Shown: piece after piece, positions 9,447 through 18,562 of the stretch
How the letters are laid out: every line of letters begins with the position of its first letter
How positions within the stretch are numbered: the first letter of the stretch is position 1
NCBI RefSeq assembly: GCF_900496965.1
Contig: NZ_UFQB01000005.1
Coordinates: forward strand, 186,001-250,000
DNA from: Achromobacter agilis
Lineage (GTDB): Bacteria; Pseudomonadota; Gammaproteobacteria; Burkholderiales; Burkholderiaceae_B
Length of the DNA stretch: 64,000 nucleotides
Direction: 5' to 3'
Position numbers and translations under genes: made by a program
Notes under the pieces: model-generated
Database searches by the model: none
Told to the model about the DNA's origin: nothing
The model's input: only the letters and a program-made list of their open reading frames with translations

Positions 9447-10281
9447 ATGGCCAAGCACATCATCACCACCACAGACGGCACGCAGATCTACTACAAGGAC
9501 TGGGGCGCAGGCCCGGTCGTCACTTTTTCTCACGGTTGGCCGCTGAACGCGGACGCCTGGGACGGGCAGATGCACTTCCTGGCGCAGAACGGCTTCCGCG
9601 TCATCGCGCACGACCGCCGCGGGCATGGACGCTCGTCGCAGCCCTCGTCCGGCAATGACATGAATGGCTACGCCGACGATCTCGCGCAGCTGATCGAGAC
9701 GCTCGACCTGAAGAACATCACGATGGTGGGCCACTCCACCGGCGGCGGCGAAGTGGTGCGCTACATCGGCCGCCACGGCACCGGGCGCGTGGCCCGCGCG
9801 GTGCTCATCGGCGCGGTGCCGCCGGTGATGCTGAAATCGGCCGCCAATCCCGAAGGGCTGCCGCTCGAGGTCTTCGACGGCATCCGCAGCGGCGTGGCGG
9901 GAGACCGCTCGCAGTTCTACAAGGACCTGGCCATTCCCTTCTATGGCGCCAACCGCGCCGGCTCCAAGGTCTCGCAAGGCGAGCTGGACCAGTTCTGGCT
10001 GTGGAGCATGCAAAGCGGCCAGAAGAACGCCTATGAATGCGTGAAGGCCTTCTCCGAAACCGACTTCACCGAAGACCTGAAGAAGGTCGACGTGCCCACG
10101 CTGTTCATGCATGGAGAGGACGACCAGATCGTGCCCGTGCACGATTCCGCGAAGAAGGCCGCGCGGCTGGTGCAGCACGCCAAGGAAATCTATTACCCCG
10201 GCGCCCCCCCACGGGCTCACCGCCACCATGCAAGACCGCATCAACGCCGACCTGCTCGCCTTCATCCGTACCCCGGCCTGA
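9447..10281 (+). pseudogene. Alpha/beta hydrolase (chloroperoxidase/arylesterase type), frameshifted
   Basis: The ATG at 9447 starts a 277-residue non-heme haloperoxidase/arylesterase-type hydrolase: oxyanion SHGWPLN, nucleophile Ser97 in GHSTGGG, acid in [10 protein letters not shown]. The frame is lost at a run of seven C (10204-10210), around codon 254. Removing one C restores [20 protein letters not shown] and a stop at 10279-10281, giving the usual family length. As written, the reading frame runs on to 10490 inside the next gene with an unrelated tail and lacks the catalytic His of the PHGL motif. It could be a true inactivation, a slippage-prone tract or a sequencing error. Confidence 0.85.
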
Positions 10282-10308
10282 GCGCCCCACTCTCCTGGAG
10301 ATTCCACC

Positions 10309-11226
10309 ATGCTTGCCATAGACAACGCCTTGCCCCCCAGCGTCGAAACGCCCATCGATCTGGTCCCGTCCCGCTACGCGGTGCAGATCGGAGAAATCGA
10401 TGCGCTGGTGGTCAGCGACGGAGTGCTGCCGCTGCCGACCTCGACGATGGCCACGAATGCCGATCCGGCCGATCTGGCGAACTGGCTTGATTACATGTTC
10501 ATGCCGCCCGACGCGTTCGACTGGCCGCTGAACGTGATGGTGGCCCGCAGCGGGGACCAGACCATTCTTATCGACGCCGGGCTGGGCGGGCAGTTCGCGG
10601 GCTTCCCGCGCGCCGGGCAGTTCCCCCAGCGGCTGGAAGCGGCCGGCATCGCGCTGGAGTCCGTGACGGACATCATCATCACCCATATGCACATGGACCA
10701 CGTGGGCGGGCTGCTCGTGCCCGGCGTGAAGGAGCGCCTGAGCCCCGACGTGCGCATCCACGTGTCGGCGACCGAAGTCGAATTCTGGACCTCGCCCGAC
10801 TTCTCCCACACCGTCATGCCCAAGCCCGTGCCGGCAGTGCTCCGCTCCACCGCCACCAGCTTCTACAACGAATACCGCGGCCAGCTGCGGATCTTCCAGG
10901 ACAGGCACGAGGTTGCGCCGGGCGTGATCGTCCGCCTCACCGGCGGCCACACCCCGGGGCACAGCGTGGTCGACCTGGTGTCGGGCGATGAACGGCTGAC
11001 CTTCGCCGGCGACGCCGTGTTCCCGGTCGGCTTCGACCACCCCGAGTGGCACAACGGCTTCGAACACGATCCCGTGGAATCGGCCCGTGTCCGCATCGCG
11101 CTTTTCCAGGAACTGGCGCAGAACCGCGGCCTGCTGGTGGCCGCCCACCTGCCGTTCCCGTCCGTCGGGCGGGTGGCGGTCGATGGCGAAGCGTTCCGCT
11201 GGGTCCCGGTCATCTGGGACTACTGA
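10309..11226 (+). CDS. Metallo-beta-lactamase-fold hydrolase
   Basis: 305 aa, ATG after a CTGGAG site, 27 bases downstream of the hydrolase and probably co-transcribed with it. The zinc-site signature is complete: [10 protein letters not shown] with H126, H128, D130 and H131, then GGHTPGH, TFAGDAV, and a late His in AAHLPFP. There is no signal peptide. The size and spacing resemble the quorum-quenching lactonase-like/AttM-related branch. The substrate cannot be told from sequence alone. Confidence 0.82.
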   Translation: MLAIDNALPPSVETPIDLVPSRYAVQIGEIDALVVSDGVLPLPTSTMATNADPADLANWLDYMFMPPDAFDWPLNVMVARSGDQTILIDAGLGGQFAGFPRAGQFPQRLEAAGIALESVTDIIITHMHMDHVGGLLVPGVKERLSPDVRIHVSATEVEFWTSPDFSHTVMPKPVPAVLRSTATSFYNEYRGQLRIFQDRHEVAPGVIVRLTGGHTPGHSVVDLVSGDERLTFAGDAVFPVGFDHPEWHNGFEHDPVESARVRIALFQELAQNRGLLVAAHLPFPSVGRVAVDGEAFRWVPVIWDY

Positions 11227-11288
11227 TCGATACACCGCTCGCGCGTCGGCCGGCTGCTGGTAGCGCCGGCCGCCGCGCCCATGAAGGA

Positions 11289-11606
11289 ATGCAGATACAA
11301 AAACTCTCTGGCAAGACCGCCGTCGTCACCGGCGGCAGCAGCGGCATCGGCTTCGCCGCGGCGCAGGCCTTCGTGGCCGAAGGCGCGCGCGCCGCCAGCT
11401 ACGACGCCCAGTTCGCCACCAACACGCGGGCCGTGTTCGAATCGGGCCGCCCCGCGTTCGAGCAGGGCATGGCCTCGGCCATCCCCCTGGGGCGCCAGGC
11501 ACATTCGGAAGAGCTGGCGAGCGCCGCTGTATTCCTGGCTTCGGACGACAGCAGTTTCGTCACCGGGGCGGACCTGCGCGTCGATGGCGGGATCGCACTG
11601 ACGTAG
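11289..11606 (+). pseudogene. Short-chain dehydrogenase with internal deletion
   Basis: A 105-codon frame joins the first ~30 residues of an SDR (KTAVVTGGSSGIGFAAAQAF, the cofactor-binding start) directly to the last ~65 (PLGRQAHSEELASAAVFLASDD, then FVTGADLRVDGG). The central NAG strand, the catalytic Ser and the YxxxK motif are missing. A normal SDR is about 245 aa, so some 140 codons have been lost in frame near 11395. Without the active site it cannot be a working oxidoreductase. It follows the broken hydrolase and the MBL-fold gene, so this small operon appears to be decaying. Confidence 0.8.
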
Positions 11607-11645
11607 CGCTCAAGGCAGCCCGGCATGCGCCTACATATAGCAGGG

Positions 11646-12902
11646 CTACTGCCGAAAGCGCTCAATAGTGAGCCCATCGAGGTCGATTTCAGGCTCGCGG
11701 CCGCATACCAGGTCCGCCACGACCCGGGACGTTCCGCATGCTTGGGTCCAGCCGTTCGAGCCATGTCCGCTATTGAGAAACAGCCCGTCCCAGCCAGAGA
11801 TTCCGAGGATGGGGGGCCCATCCGGCGTCATAGGGCGCAGCCCCGTCCAGAACGTAGCGTTCTCGTAGTCGATTCCGTTGGGGAGCAGGCTGCGCGCCAC
11901 CCGGACCAGCACATCTCGACGATCCGCCTTCAATGACAGGTCATGGCCAACCAGTTCGGCCATGCCTGCCACGCGGATTCTATTGCCCAACCGAGAAATC
12001 ATGACCTTGTTGTGTTCGTCCATGACCGACATGGTGGGCGCTTGATCAGGATTGGTCACCAGCGCGGTAATGGAAAAGCCCTTGAGCGGATATACGGGAA
12101 GCTTGATCCCCAACGGAGCAAGCAATGCCGGAGCCTGGTTGCCCAAGGCGACAACCGTGGCATCGGCCTTCAGCGCGCCGGAAGCGGTCTCGCAGCCCAC
12201 CACCCGGCCGCCCTCATGCAGCAATCGCCTTACCTGGGTGCCAAAGTGGAATTTCACGCCCTGGCCCCGAAGCCAGGCGGTCAATGCCTGGCAGAAAATG
12301 TGGCTGTCGCCCGATGCATCGGACGGCAAATGAAGGCCGCCCGCCACCTTGGAGGTGGCCTCCCGCAAGGCCGGCTCGACCGCCAGCGCATCGCGTCCGT
12401 TCAACACATTGTGCGGAATGCCGAATTCCTTCAGCGCGCTGGCAGCGATGTTGCCGTACTGGCATTCCGCTTCGGTCTGGAATAGTTGCAACACGCCTCC
12501 TGCATGAAAATCGAACGCGATCGGCGTCTCGGCCATAAGCCGTTTCAGACAGGCAAGGCTATAGTGGGCCACGCGCTGCATGCGCAGCTTGTTGATGCGA
12601 AATCGCGTCGCATTGCATTCCATCAGCCATCGCCTCGTCCAACGGAGCCTTTCAAGTTCCGGCCAAAGCGAAAAACGCACAGGGGGGTCGGCCTTCAACG
12701 CCATCTTCAATACCTTCATCGGCATTCCCGGCGCGGCCCATGGCGCAGCGAAGCTCGGGCACAAACCGCCAGCATTGCCGAAGCTGGTTTCCATTCCGGC
12801 CGCCGAGTGGCGCTCCACGACTTCGACTTCATGGCCTTCTCGACAAAGATAGTAGGCCGTTGCGGCGCCGACCACGCCGGCTCCGAGGATGAGAACTTTC
12901 AT
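11646..12902 (-). CDS. dadA: D-amino-acid dehydrogenase-like FAD oxidoreductase
   Basis: 418 aa, ATG after AGGAC. The N-terminal Rossmann motif VLILGAGVVGAATAYYL (FAD) and the DAO fold are clear, as is the C-terminal FAD contact GHGSNGWTQACGTSRVVADL. Length and motifs fit DadA, a membrane-associated enzyme that oxidises D-amino acids to 2-oxo acids and passes electrons to quinone. It is divergent from the molybdoenzyme gene at 13148, and no alanine racemase is nearby. It may be a paralogue acting on another imino or D-amino acid, so the symbol marks the family and not a proven substrate. Confidence 0.75.
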   Translation of the reverse strand: MKVLILGAGVVGAATAYYLCREGHEVEVVERHSAAGMETSFGNAGGLCPSFAAPWAAPGMPMKVLKMALKADPPVRFSLWPELERLRWTRRWLMECNATRFRINKLRMQRVAHYSLACLKRLMAETPIAFDFHAGGVLQLFQTEAECQYGNIAASALKEFGIPHNVLNGRDALAVEPALREATSKVAGGLHLPSDASGDSHIFCQALTAWLRGQGVKFHFGTQVRRLLHEGGRVVGCETASGALKADATVVALGNQAPALLAPLGIKLPVYPLKGFSITALVTNPDQAPTMSVMDEHNKVMISRLGNRIRVAGMAELVGHDLSLKADRRDVLVRVARSLLPNGIDYENATFWTGLRPMTPDGPPILGISGWDGLFLNSGHGSNGWTQACGTSRVVADLVCGREPEIDLDGLTIERFRQ

Positions 12903-13147
12903 GGTTGTCCTGGTCGATCCCTATATCTGCGGCGTTGGCGGAATGCGCAGGCCGGCAATGCCATGCCTGACCGGGTCCAAGACTAAAGGTTATCGAAGGG
13001 AAATTTATTTCATTGTTTTGACGTCAAACCGTGCGAATGGGAAAAAAATTCACCTGCTCTGTTGTTAGCATTGACAGTGCGTTGGATGTCCGCAGTCGAT
13101 CCGGGTCTTTGGAATGCGCGATCCCTGGGCCAAAACCTTGTCAAATC

Positions 13148-15466
13148 ATGTCTAAACAGATTCGCCGCTTCCCCTCGCTCTCCCACTGGGGCGCATTCAC
13201 CGCAGTCACGCAGGGCGGCCGGCTGATAGATTGCGAGCCGTTCGCCCACGACAGCGCCCCCTCGGACATCCTGCGATCGATGCCCGCCATGGTCCACTCG
13301 CCTCTACGGGTGGACCGGCCAGCCATTCGCAAGGGATGGCTGCGCGATCGGCACCTGTCCGACGGGAGCGAGCGCGGGCATGACGACTACGTGGAGGTCA
13401 GTTGGGACGAGGCCCTTGCTGCCGTCCATTCGGAACTCCAGCGAGTCAGGGCGGCGCATGGCAGCGAGGCCATCTTCGGTGGCTCATATGGCTGGTCCTC
13501 GGCAGGCCGGCTGCACCATGCGCGTACCCAGACGCACCGGTTCCTGAACGCCGGCGGCGGCTTTACGAATCAGGCGGGGAATTACAGCTGGGGCACCGCG
13601 CAGTTCCTGCTTCCCCATGTGATCGGCACCTATACGCCGGTGACTGGCCGCGTGACGGACTGGAACAGCGTCACGGGCCACACGCGCCTGTTGATCGCAT
13701 TCGGCGGCATGCCGCTACGCAACACTCAGATCACGTCGGGCGGCGCCGGGGACCATCCCTTGCGCGGGCAACTCGAGCGGGCTGTAGCGGCGGGCATTGA
13801 GTTTGTGGTCATCAGTCCAACCCGGGGGGATGTTCCTCCCGGCGTTCAGGCGCGCTGGATTCCCATTCGTCCCAATACGGACGCCGCCTTGATGCTGGCA
13901 ATGATCCAGACGCTGGTCGCCGATGGCATCCACGACGAAGAGTTCCTCCAGGTCCATTGCATTGGATTTCCGGCCTTGCGCGATTATCTGGAAGGCAAGA
14001 CGGACGGAATCCCCAAAACGCCGGAATGGGCCCAGACGATCTGCGACGTCCCTGCCGAGACGATCCGGGCGCTCGCGCGCCAGGCGCGCAACGTTCGCAC
14101 GATGATCACTTGCGCATGGTCATTGCAGCGCGCCCATCGCGGCGAACAGCCGTACTGGGCCAGCATTGCGCTTGCCGCTGCATTGGGGCATATCGGGCTG
14201 CCTGGCGGCGGTTTTGCGTTTGGACATGCCTCCATGAACGGCGCCGGAAACCCGCGCATGGAGATTGCGGGGCCGGCCATGGAATCGGGGCGCAATCCCA
14301 CCGGCTCGGTGATCCCCGTTGCCCGGGTCACCGACATGCTGCTGCATCCTGGCCAGCACTACGAATTCAATGGGCGTGAAGGCGCCTATCCGGACATCAA
14401 GATGGTGTACTGGGCTGGCGGCAACCCCTTCCATCACCAACAGGACCTGAATCGCTTCAGCCGGGCATGGAGCCGGCCGCAAACGATTGTCGCTCACGAG
14501 ATTTGGTGGACACCCATGGCGCGCCGCTCGGACATCGTGCTGCCGGCCACCACCACACTGGAAAGAAACGATATCGGCGGCTCCACGCGCGATCGCCATG
14601 TATTCGCCATGCACCAGGCCCTGGCGCCGATCGGCTCCAGCCGCAATGACTTCGACATATACCGGGAACTGGCCGCCCTGGGCGGCTATGAGCAGAGTTT
14701 TACGGAAGGCCGTGGCGAGATGGAGTGGATACGGCATATCTTCGAATCCATGGCTCGGGCATGGCGCGGCAGTGGCCATACGGCCCCTGATTTCGATGCA
14801 TTCTGGAACCGGGGATTCGTGGAGATCCCCGAGCCGGAAAGACCATTTGTGCTATTCGAAGAGTTCCGCCGGGATCCCGAGGCAAATCCGCTGCGTACGC
14901 CGTCGGGCCGCATCGAACTGTATTCGGAAAAGATCGCCGGGTTCGGCTATGCCGATTGCCCGCCCCACCCGACCTGGCTGACGCCGGAAGAGTGGCTAGG
15001 ATCACCCAAGGCAGCCCGGTGGCCGCTGCACCTGCTCACTCCCCAGCCCGCGGGCAAGCTCCATTCCCAGATGGACGGCGGCCAGGCATCGGTAGATCTG
15101 AAAATCAATGGCCGGGAAGCCCTGCGCATCTCGCCGCCGGACGCAAAAGCTCGCCGCATCGGCCAGCATGATCTCGTCAAGGTCTACAACGACCGGGGCG
15201 CGTGCCTTGCAACCGCGCTCATCGACGCCGACCTCAAGCCTGGCGTGGTGGCCCTGCCCACCGGAGCATGGTTTGACTCGGTCGACGAAAGCCTGGAACT
15301 ACACGGCAATCCCAACGTGTTGACGATCGACGTAGGCACGTCCCGCCTGACCCAGGGAAGCAGCGCTCAGTCCGCGCTGGTGGAGGTGGTGCGGTGGGAA
15401 GAAGCCGCGCCTTTGGTCCAGGCCCTGGAGGTACCGGCGATTGTCAGATCTGGCAGCGCCGCATAG
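13148..15466 (+). CDS. Molybdopterin oxidoreductase, BisC/TorA-like
   Basis: 772 aa. ATG at 13148 (MSKQIRRFPSLSHWGAF) fits the family start; an in-frame ATG at 13031 only adds non-homologous sequence. GGSYGWSSAGRLHHAR contains the likely molybdenum ligand Ser118, as in DMSO, TMAO and biotin sulfoxide reductases. Downstream are WAGGNPFHHQQDLNR and the C-terminal molybdopterin-binding LLTPQPAGKLHSQMD. There is no twin-arginine signal and no N-terminal [4Fe-4S] cysteine set, so it should be cytoplasmic like BisC, which reduces biotin or methionine sulfoxides. The neighbours include a DadA-like gene and a PLP sulfur enzyme. Confidence 0.82.
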   Translation: MSKQIRRFPSLSHWGAFTAVTQGGRLIDCEPFAHDSAPSDILRSMPAMVHSPLRVDRPAIRKGWLRDRHLSDGSERGHDDYVEVSWDEALAAVHSELQRVRAAHGSEAIFGGSYGWSSAGRLHHARTQTHRFLNAGGGFTNQAGNYSWGTAQFLLPHVIGTYTPVTGRVTDWNSVTGHTRLLIAFGGMPLRNTQITSGGAGDHPLRGQLERAVAAGIEFVVISPTRGDVPPGVQARWIPIRPNTDAALMLAMIQTLVADGIHDEEFLQVHCIGFPALRDYLEGKTDGIPKTPEWAQTICDVPAETIRALARQARNVRTMITCAWSLQRAHRGEQPYWASIALAAALGHIGLPGGGFAFGHASMNGAGNPRMEIAGPAMESGRNPTGSVIPVARVTDMLLHPGQHYEFNGREGAYPDIKMVYWAGGNPFHHQQDLNRFSRAWSRPQTIVAHEIWWTPMARRSDIVLPATTTLERNDIGGSTRDRHVFAMHQALAPIGSSRNDFDIYRELAALGGYEQSFTEGRGEMEWIRHIFESMARAWRGSGHTAPDFDAFWNRGFVEIPEPERPFVLFEEFRRDPEANPLRTPSGRIELYSEKIAGFGYADCPPHPTWLTPEEWLGSPKAARWPLHLLTPQPAGKLHSQMDGGQASVDLKINGREALRISPPDAKARRIGQHDLVKVYNDRGACLATALIDADLKPGVVALPTGAWFDSVDESLELHGNPNVLTIDVGTSRLTQGSSAQSALVEVVRWEEAAPLVQALEVPAIVRSGSAA

Positions 15467-15506
15467 GCATGATCCTGAGCCGGAAGCGGTGCTGCCCTGA
15501 AGCGGT

Positions 15507-15533
15507 CAGAGCGCCCCTCGATGGGGCGCTCTG
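15507..15533. terminator. Bidirectional hairpin terminator
   Basis: An 11-bp perfect stem (CAGAGCGCCCC paired with GGGGCGCTCTG) with a TCGAT loop lies between the convergent molybdoenzyme and Bug receptor genes. There is no strong T-tract on either side. Confidence 0.6.
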
Positions 15534-15550
15534 GCTTATGGGCAACCGAC

Positions 15551-16570
15551 TCAGTCCGCGGTGATATTGGCCTGTTTGATGATGGCGCCGTATTTGGCCG
15601 TCTCGGCCTGTATGTACTGCGCGAAGTCCGCGCTGTTCCTGTAGGAGCTTTCAAAGCCGAGGTTCTCGAGCTGCTCCTTCATGCTGGCGGACGTCGTGAC
15701 CTTCTGCGCGGCGGCGTCCAGCTTCTTGAGAATCGGCTCCGGCAACTTGGCGGGGGCCCACAAGCCATACCAGGAATAAAACTCGAAATCCTTCAGCCCG
15801 GCTTCCCGCATCGTCGGAACATCCGGAAGCAATGGGCTGCGCTTGTCGCCGGTTACCGCCAACGCGCGTATCTTGCCCGACTTGACCATGGGCAGCGAGG
15901 AGAGCATCGGATCGGCGAGCGCGTGAACCTGCCCGCCGATCAAATCGGTCAAGGCAGGGCCGCCGCCTTTGTACAGGACGATCGGGACCTGCAGATCGGA
16001 AAGGCCGGCTTCATATGCGAACTGCGCGATGGCGAGGTGCCCCGCCGAACCAAAACCCGTGGTCGCAAAATTGTATTTGTTGGGTGCCGCCTTCACTACG
16101 CCGACGAATTCCTGCACGGTCTTGGCGGGAACATCGTTATTCACACTGAATATCAACGCGCCCTGGGCGAGACCGCTGATCGGGGTGAAATCCTTCACCG
16201 CATCGAAGGTCATCTTCTTCCCATAAAGCAAGGGATTGATATTGTGGATCGACGCGTTCAGGTACAGCGTATAGCCATCTGGCGCCGCACGCGCGACCAC
16301 GCCTGCGCCCACCATCCCGGACGCACCCGCCCTGTTGTCGATGATGACCGATTGCTTCAGCTCCTCGCCAAGCTTCACCGCAAATATGCGGGCCAGGCCA
16401 TCGACGGAACCGCCGGGGGGATGAGGCACCACGATGGTGATCGGACGGCTGGGATAGGAGGCGTCCGGCTGCGTTTGCGCCTGCACCGAACCCAGCCAGG
16501 CCAGGCCACCGACAACCGCCGCAATGCCTTTGATGCAAGAGCGGCGAGAACGAAAAGGGATATTAGGCAT
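15551..16570 (-). CDS. Bug-family (TctC) periplasmic solute receptor
   Basis: 339 aa from ATG at 16570; GTG at 16585 is an alternative. A basic start and hydrophobic core ending VQAQ form the signal peptide. The Bug signature follows: YPSRPITIVVPHPPGGSVDGLAR, then DNRAGASGMVGAGVVARAAPDGYT, and late LLPDVPTMREAGL. Such proteins capture carboxylates or related small molecules for tripartite tricarboxylate or other uptake. No TctA or TctB gene lies beside it, which is common for the many orphan Bug genes of Bordetella. It is likely co-transcribed with the SDR and DapA-like genes upstream. Confidence 0.88.
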   Translation of the reverse strand: MPNIPFRSRRSCIKGIAAVVGGLAWLGSVQAQTQPDASYPSRPITIVVPHPPGGSVDGLARIFAVKLGEELKQSVIIDNRAGASGMVGAGVVARAAPDGYTLYLNASIHNINPLLYGKKMTFDAVKDFTPISGLAQGALIFSVNNDVPAKTVQEFVGVVKAAPNKYNFATTGFGSAGHLAIAQFAYEAGLSDLQVPIVLYKGGGPALTDLIGGQVHALADPMLSSLPMVKSGKIRALAVTGDKRSPLLPDVPTMREAGLKDFEFYSWYGLWAPAKLPEPILKKLDAAAQKVTTSASMKEQLENLGFESSYRNSADFAQYIQAETAKYGAIIKQANITAD

Positions 16571-16676
16571 GACGAACGGTCTCACTGAAAATAGTTATGC
16601 AACGAATACCGCCCTCCCTCCTCTGACCCGCAATCCATGAGAGAGGGGCGTGGAAAGAGGAATGATCGTAAGCGAA

Positions 16677-17456
16677 TCAGTAGGTGCCGGGATAGGCGGC
16701 GCCGTCTATTAAGATATTCTGGCCGCATATATAGCCGGATTGGGCGGCGCAGATGTATGCGCAAAGCGCGCCCAATTCCTCGGGCTCCCCGTAGCGTCCA
16801 GCCGGATTATTGGACCCGCGCTCCGCCCATAGCTGCTCAAAAGTCTTGCCGCCCGGCTCCAGCATCCCTTCTATGTGATGCCGCTGCGCATCGGTGGCGA
16901 AGACGCCCGGCAACAGGTTGTTGATGGTGACGTTATGCCGCACCGTCTGGCGGGCCAGGCCCGCAACGAAGCCGACCAGGCATGAGCGCGCGCCATTAGA
17001 CAGGCCGAGTTCAAGCTGCGGGGTTTTAACGCTGCGTGAAACGATATTCACGATGCGGCCGAAGCGGCGTTCCATCATGCCGTCCACGATCCTTCGAATC
17101 ATATCGATCGGCCCAAGGGCCATGGCGTCGAGGGCCGAATGCCAGTCGGCCTGGGTCCATTGGCGAAAGTCGCCGGGCGGCGCCCCGTCTGCGTTGTTGA
17201 CGAGAATGTCGGGCGCCGGGCAAGCCGAGAGAGCCGCCTCCCGTCCTTCATCCGTGGTGATATTGGCAACCACATACCGGACCCGGGTTCCCGTGGCCTC
17301 CGTGATCTCGTCAGCCGCCTTGGCCAACGTGCTTTCCGTGCGCGCCGCAATGGTCACGTTGACACCTTCGCTCGCCAACTGATGGGCGCAGGCGCGGCCC
17401 ATTCCCTTACTGCCGCCGAAAACCAGCGCATGGCGGCCTCGAATTCCCAAATCCAT
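16677..17456 (-). CDS. Atypical short-chain dehydrogenase/reductase
   Basis: 259 aa from ATG at 17456, which has AGGAAA before it. The cofactor site GGSKGMGRACA and the strand NNADGAPPGDF identify the SDR fold. At the usual YxxxK position the sequence reads LGLSNGARSCLVGF, so the canonical Tyr and Lys are not visible. Several SDRs annotated as 3-oxoacyl-ACP reductase-like share the SNGAR pattern, so it may still be active with different residues. It lies in a minus-strand run with the DapA-like and Bug genes. Confidence 0.78.
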   Translation of the reverse strand: MDLGIRGRHALVFGGSKGMGRACAHQLASEGVNVTIAARTESTLAKAADEITEATGTRVRYVVANITTDEGREAALSACPAPDILVNNADGAPPGDFRQWTQADWHSALDAMALGPIDMIRRIVDGMMERRFGRIVNIVSRSVKTPQLELGLSNGARSCLVGFVAGLARQTVRHNVTINNLLPGVFATDAQRHHIEGMLEPGGKTFEQLWAERGSNNPAGRYGEPEELGALCAYICAAQSGYICGQNILIDGAAYPGTY

Positions 17457-17585
17457 AGCGTTTCCTATTCCAAAGGCGCTGCCCAAGCCATGACATGAGG
17501 AGGCCGGAAGGAGTTCCGTCAGTTGGAGGCCGCAAGGCAGGCCTTCTTCAAACGCAAATCCTTTCCGGACTCATCCTGCTTCGGA

Positions 17586-18521
17586 TCAAGCGGCCTTCAG
17601 CTGCAGCGAGCTCCAGCCGTACTTCTTGTCGAGGCCCAGCGCTTTGACCGTGCGCAGTCCCTTGAGCAAGGGCTCGCCTTCCAGCGCGCGCAGCGGCTTG
17701 CGCAGTTCGCCTGCCGGCAGGCCCACGGCCTTCATCAGCGACTTGATGGCCACGGGATTGATGGCCGAGTACGAGTAGTGCAGCAATTGCAGATTGCGCA
17801 GATAGGACTCGCGGAAGCTGGTGCTGACCTCGGGCGACGTCCAGGGCTGGGAAATCTCCGCCAACTCCGCCGGAGCGATGTTTCCAGTCATGTTGGCCGT
17901 GCCATGGCCGCCCAGGCTCATGGTCGGCACGACCAGGCCCAGATTGGGCGAATCGCAGCACATCACGGAGACGTCGGGCGCGCCATATAGAACTTGCGCC
18001 ACCTGGCCCACGCGCGTGGTGGATTCCTTGTGGACCACATAGTTCGGGTGTTTGAAAATGCGCAGCAACTGGTCCCAGTGCAGGTCGCTCTTGACGCGCG
18101 GGGGATTGTTATAGATGCCCAGCGGCAGGTCGGTTGCGTCGGCGACTTCGAGGAAATAGCTTTCGATGTCCGATTCGGACGCGCAGATATACGCGGGCGC
18201 GGCCAGAATGGCGCCATCGGCGCCGTTGGCCCGCGCAAAGCGCAGGTAATCCATGGTGGCATCGGTGTTGTTGCCCGTGCAGCCATAGAAAAGCTTCATC
18301 TTGCCGGTCTTCATCTTCGCGGTTTCCACGATGATGTCCTGGCGCTCCTTCTGCGACAGCATGGACACCTCTCCCGTGGATCCCATGATGAGGACCGCGC
18401 TGGTGCCGTTGTCTTCCTGGAACTTCAGCAATTCCCGGAAAGCTTCGTAATCGGGGCTGCCGTCCTTGTTGAAGGGCGTAATCAGAGCCACGAAGGACCC
18501 GGTGATCTTCATCTTGCTCAT
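17586..18521 (-). CDS. DapA-family aldolase/lyase (dihydrodipicolinate synthase-like)
   Basis: 311 aa, ATG at 18521 after TGGAGT. It is a TIM-barrel Schiff-base enzyme: GSTGEV at 48-53, catalytic Tyr137 in YNNPP and Schiff-base Lys165 in VVHKESTT, at the positions expected from DapA (Tyr133, Lys161). The family also includes N-acetylneuraminate lyase, 4-hydroxyproline-pathway deaminases and other pyruvate aldolases. The setting (SDR, Bug receptor, PLP lyase, DadA-like enzyme) suggests a catabolic role and not lysine synthesis, but the substrate is unknown. Confidence 0.82.
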   Translation of the reverse strand: MSKMKITGSFVALITPFNKDGSPDYEAFRELLKFQEDNGTSAVLIMGSTGEVSMLSQKERQDIIVETAKMKTGKMKLFYGCTGNNTDATMDYLRFARANGADGAILAAPAYICASESDIESYFLEVADATDLPLGIYNNPPRVKSDLHWDQLLRIFKHPNYVVHKESTTRVGQVAQVLYGAPDVSVMCCDSPNLGLVVPTMSLGGHGTANMTGNIAPAELAEISQPWTSPEVSTSFRESYLRNLQLLHYSYSAINPVAIKSLMKAVGLPAGELRKPLRALEGEPLLKGLRTVKALGLDKKYGWSSLQLKAA

Positions 18522-18562
18522 GTGTACTCCAGTAATGGAAAAGTCAAAAATGGCAGAGACGC

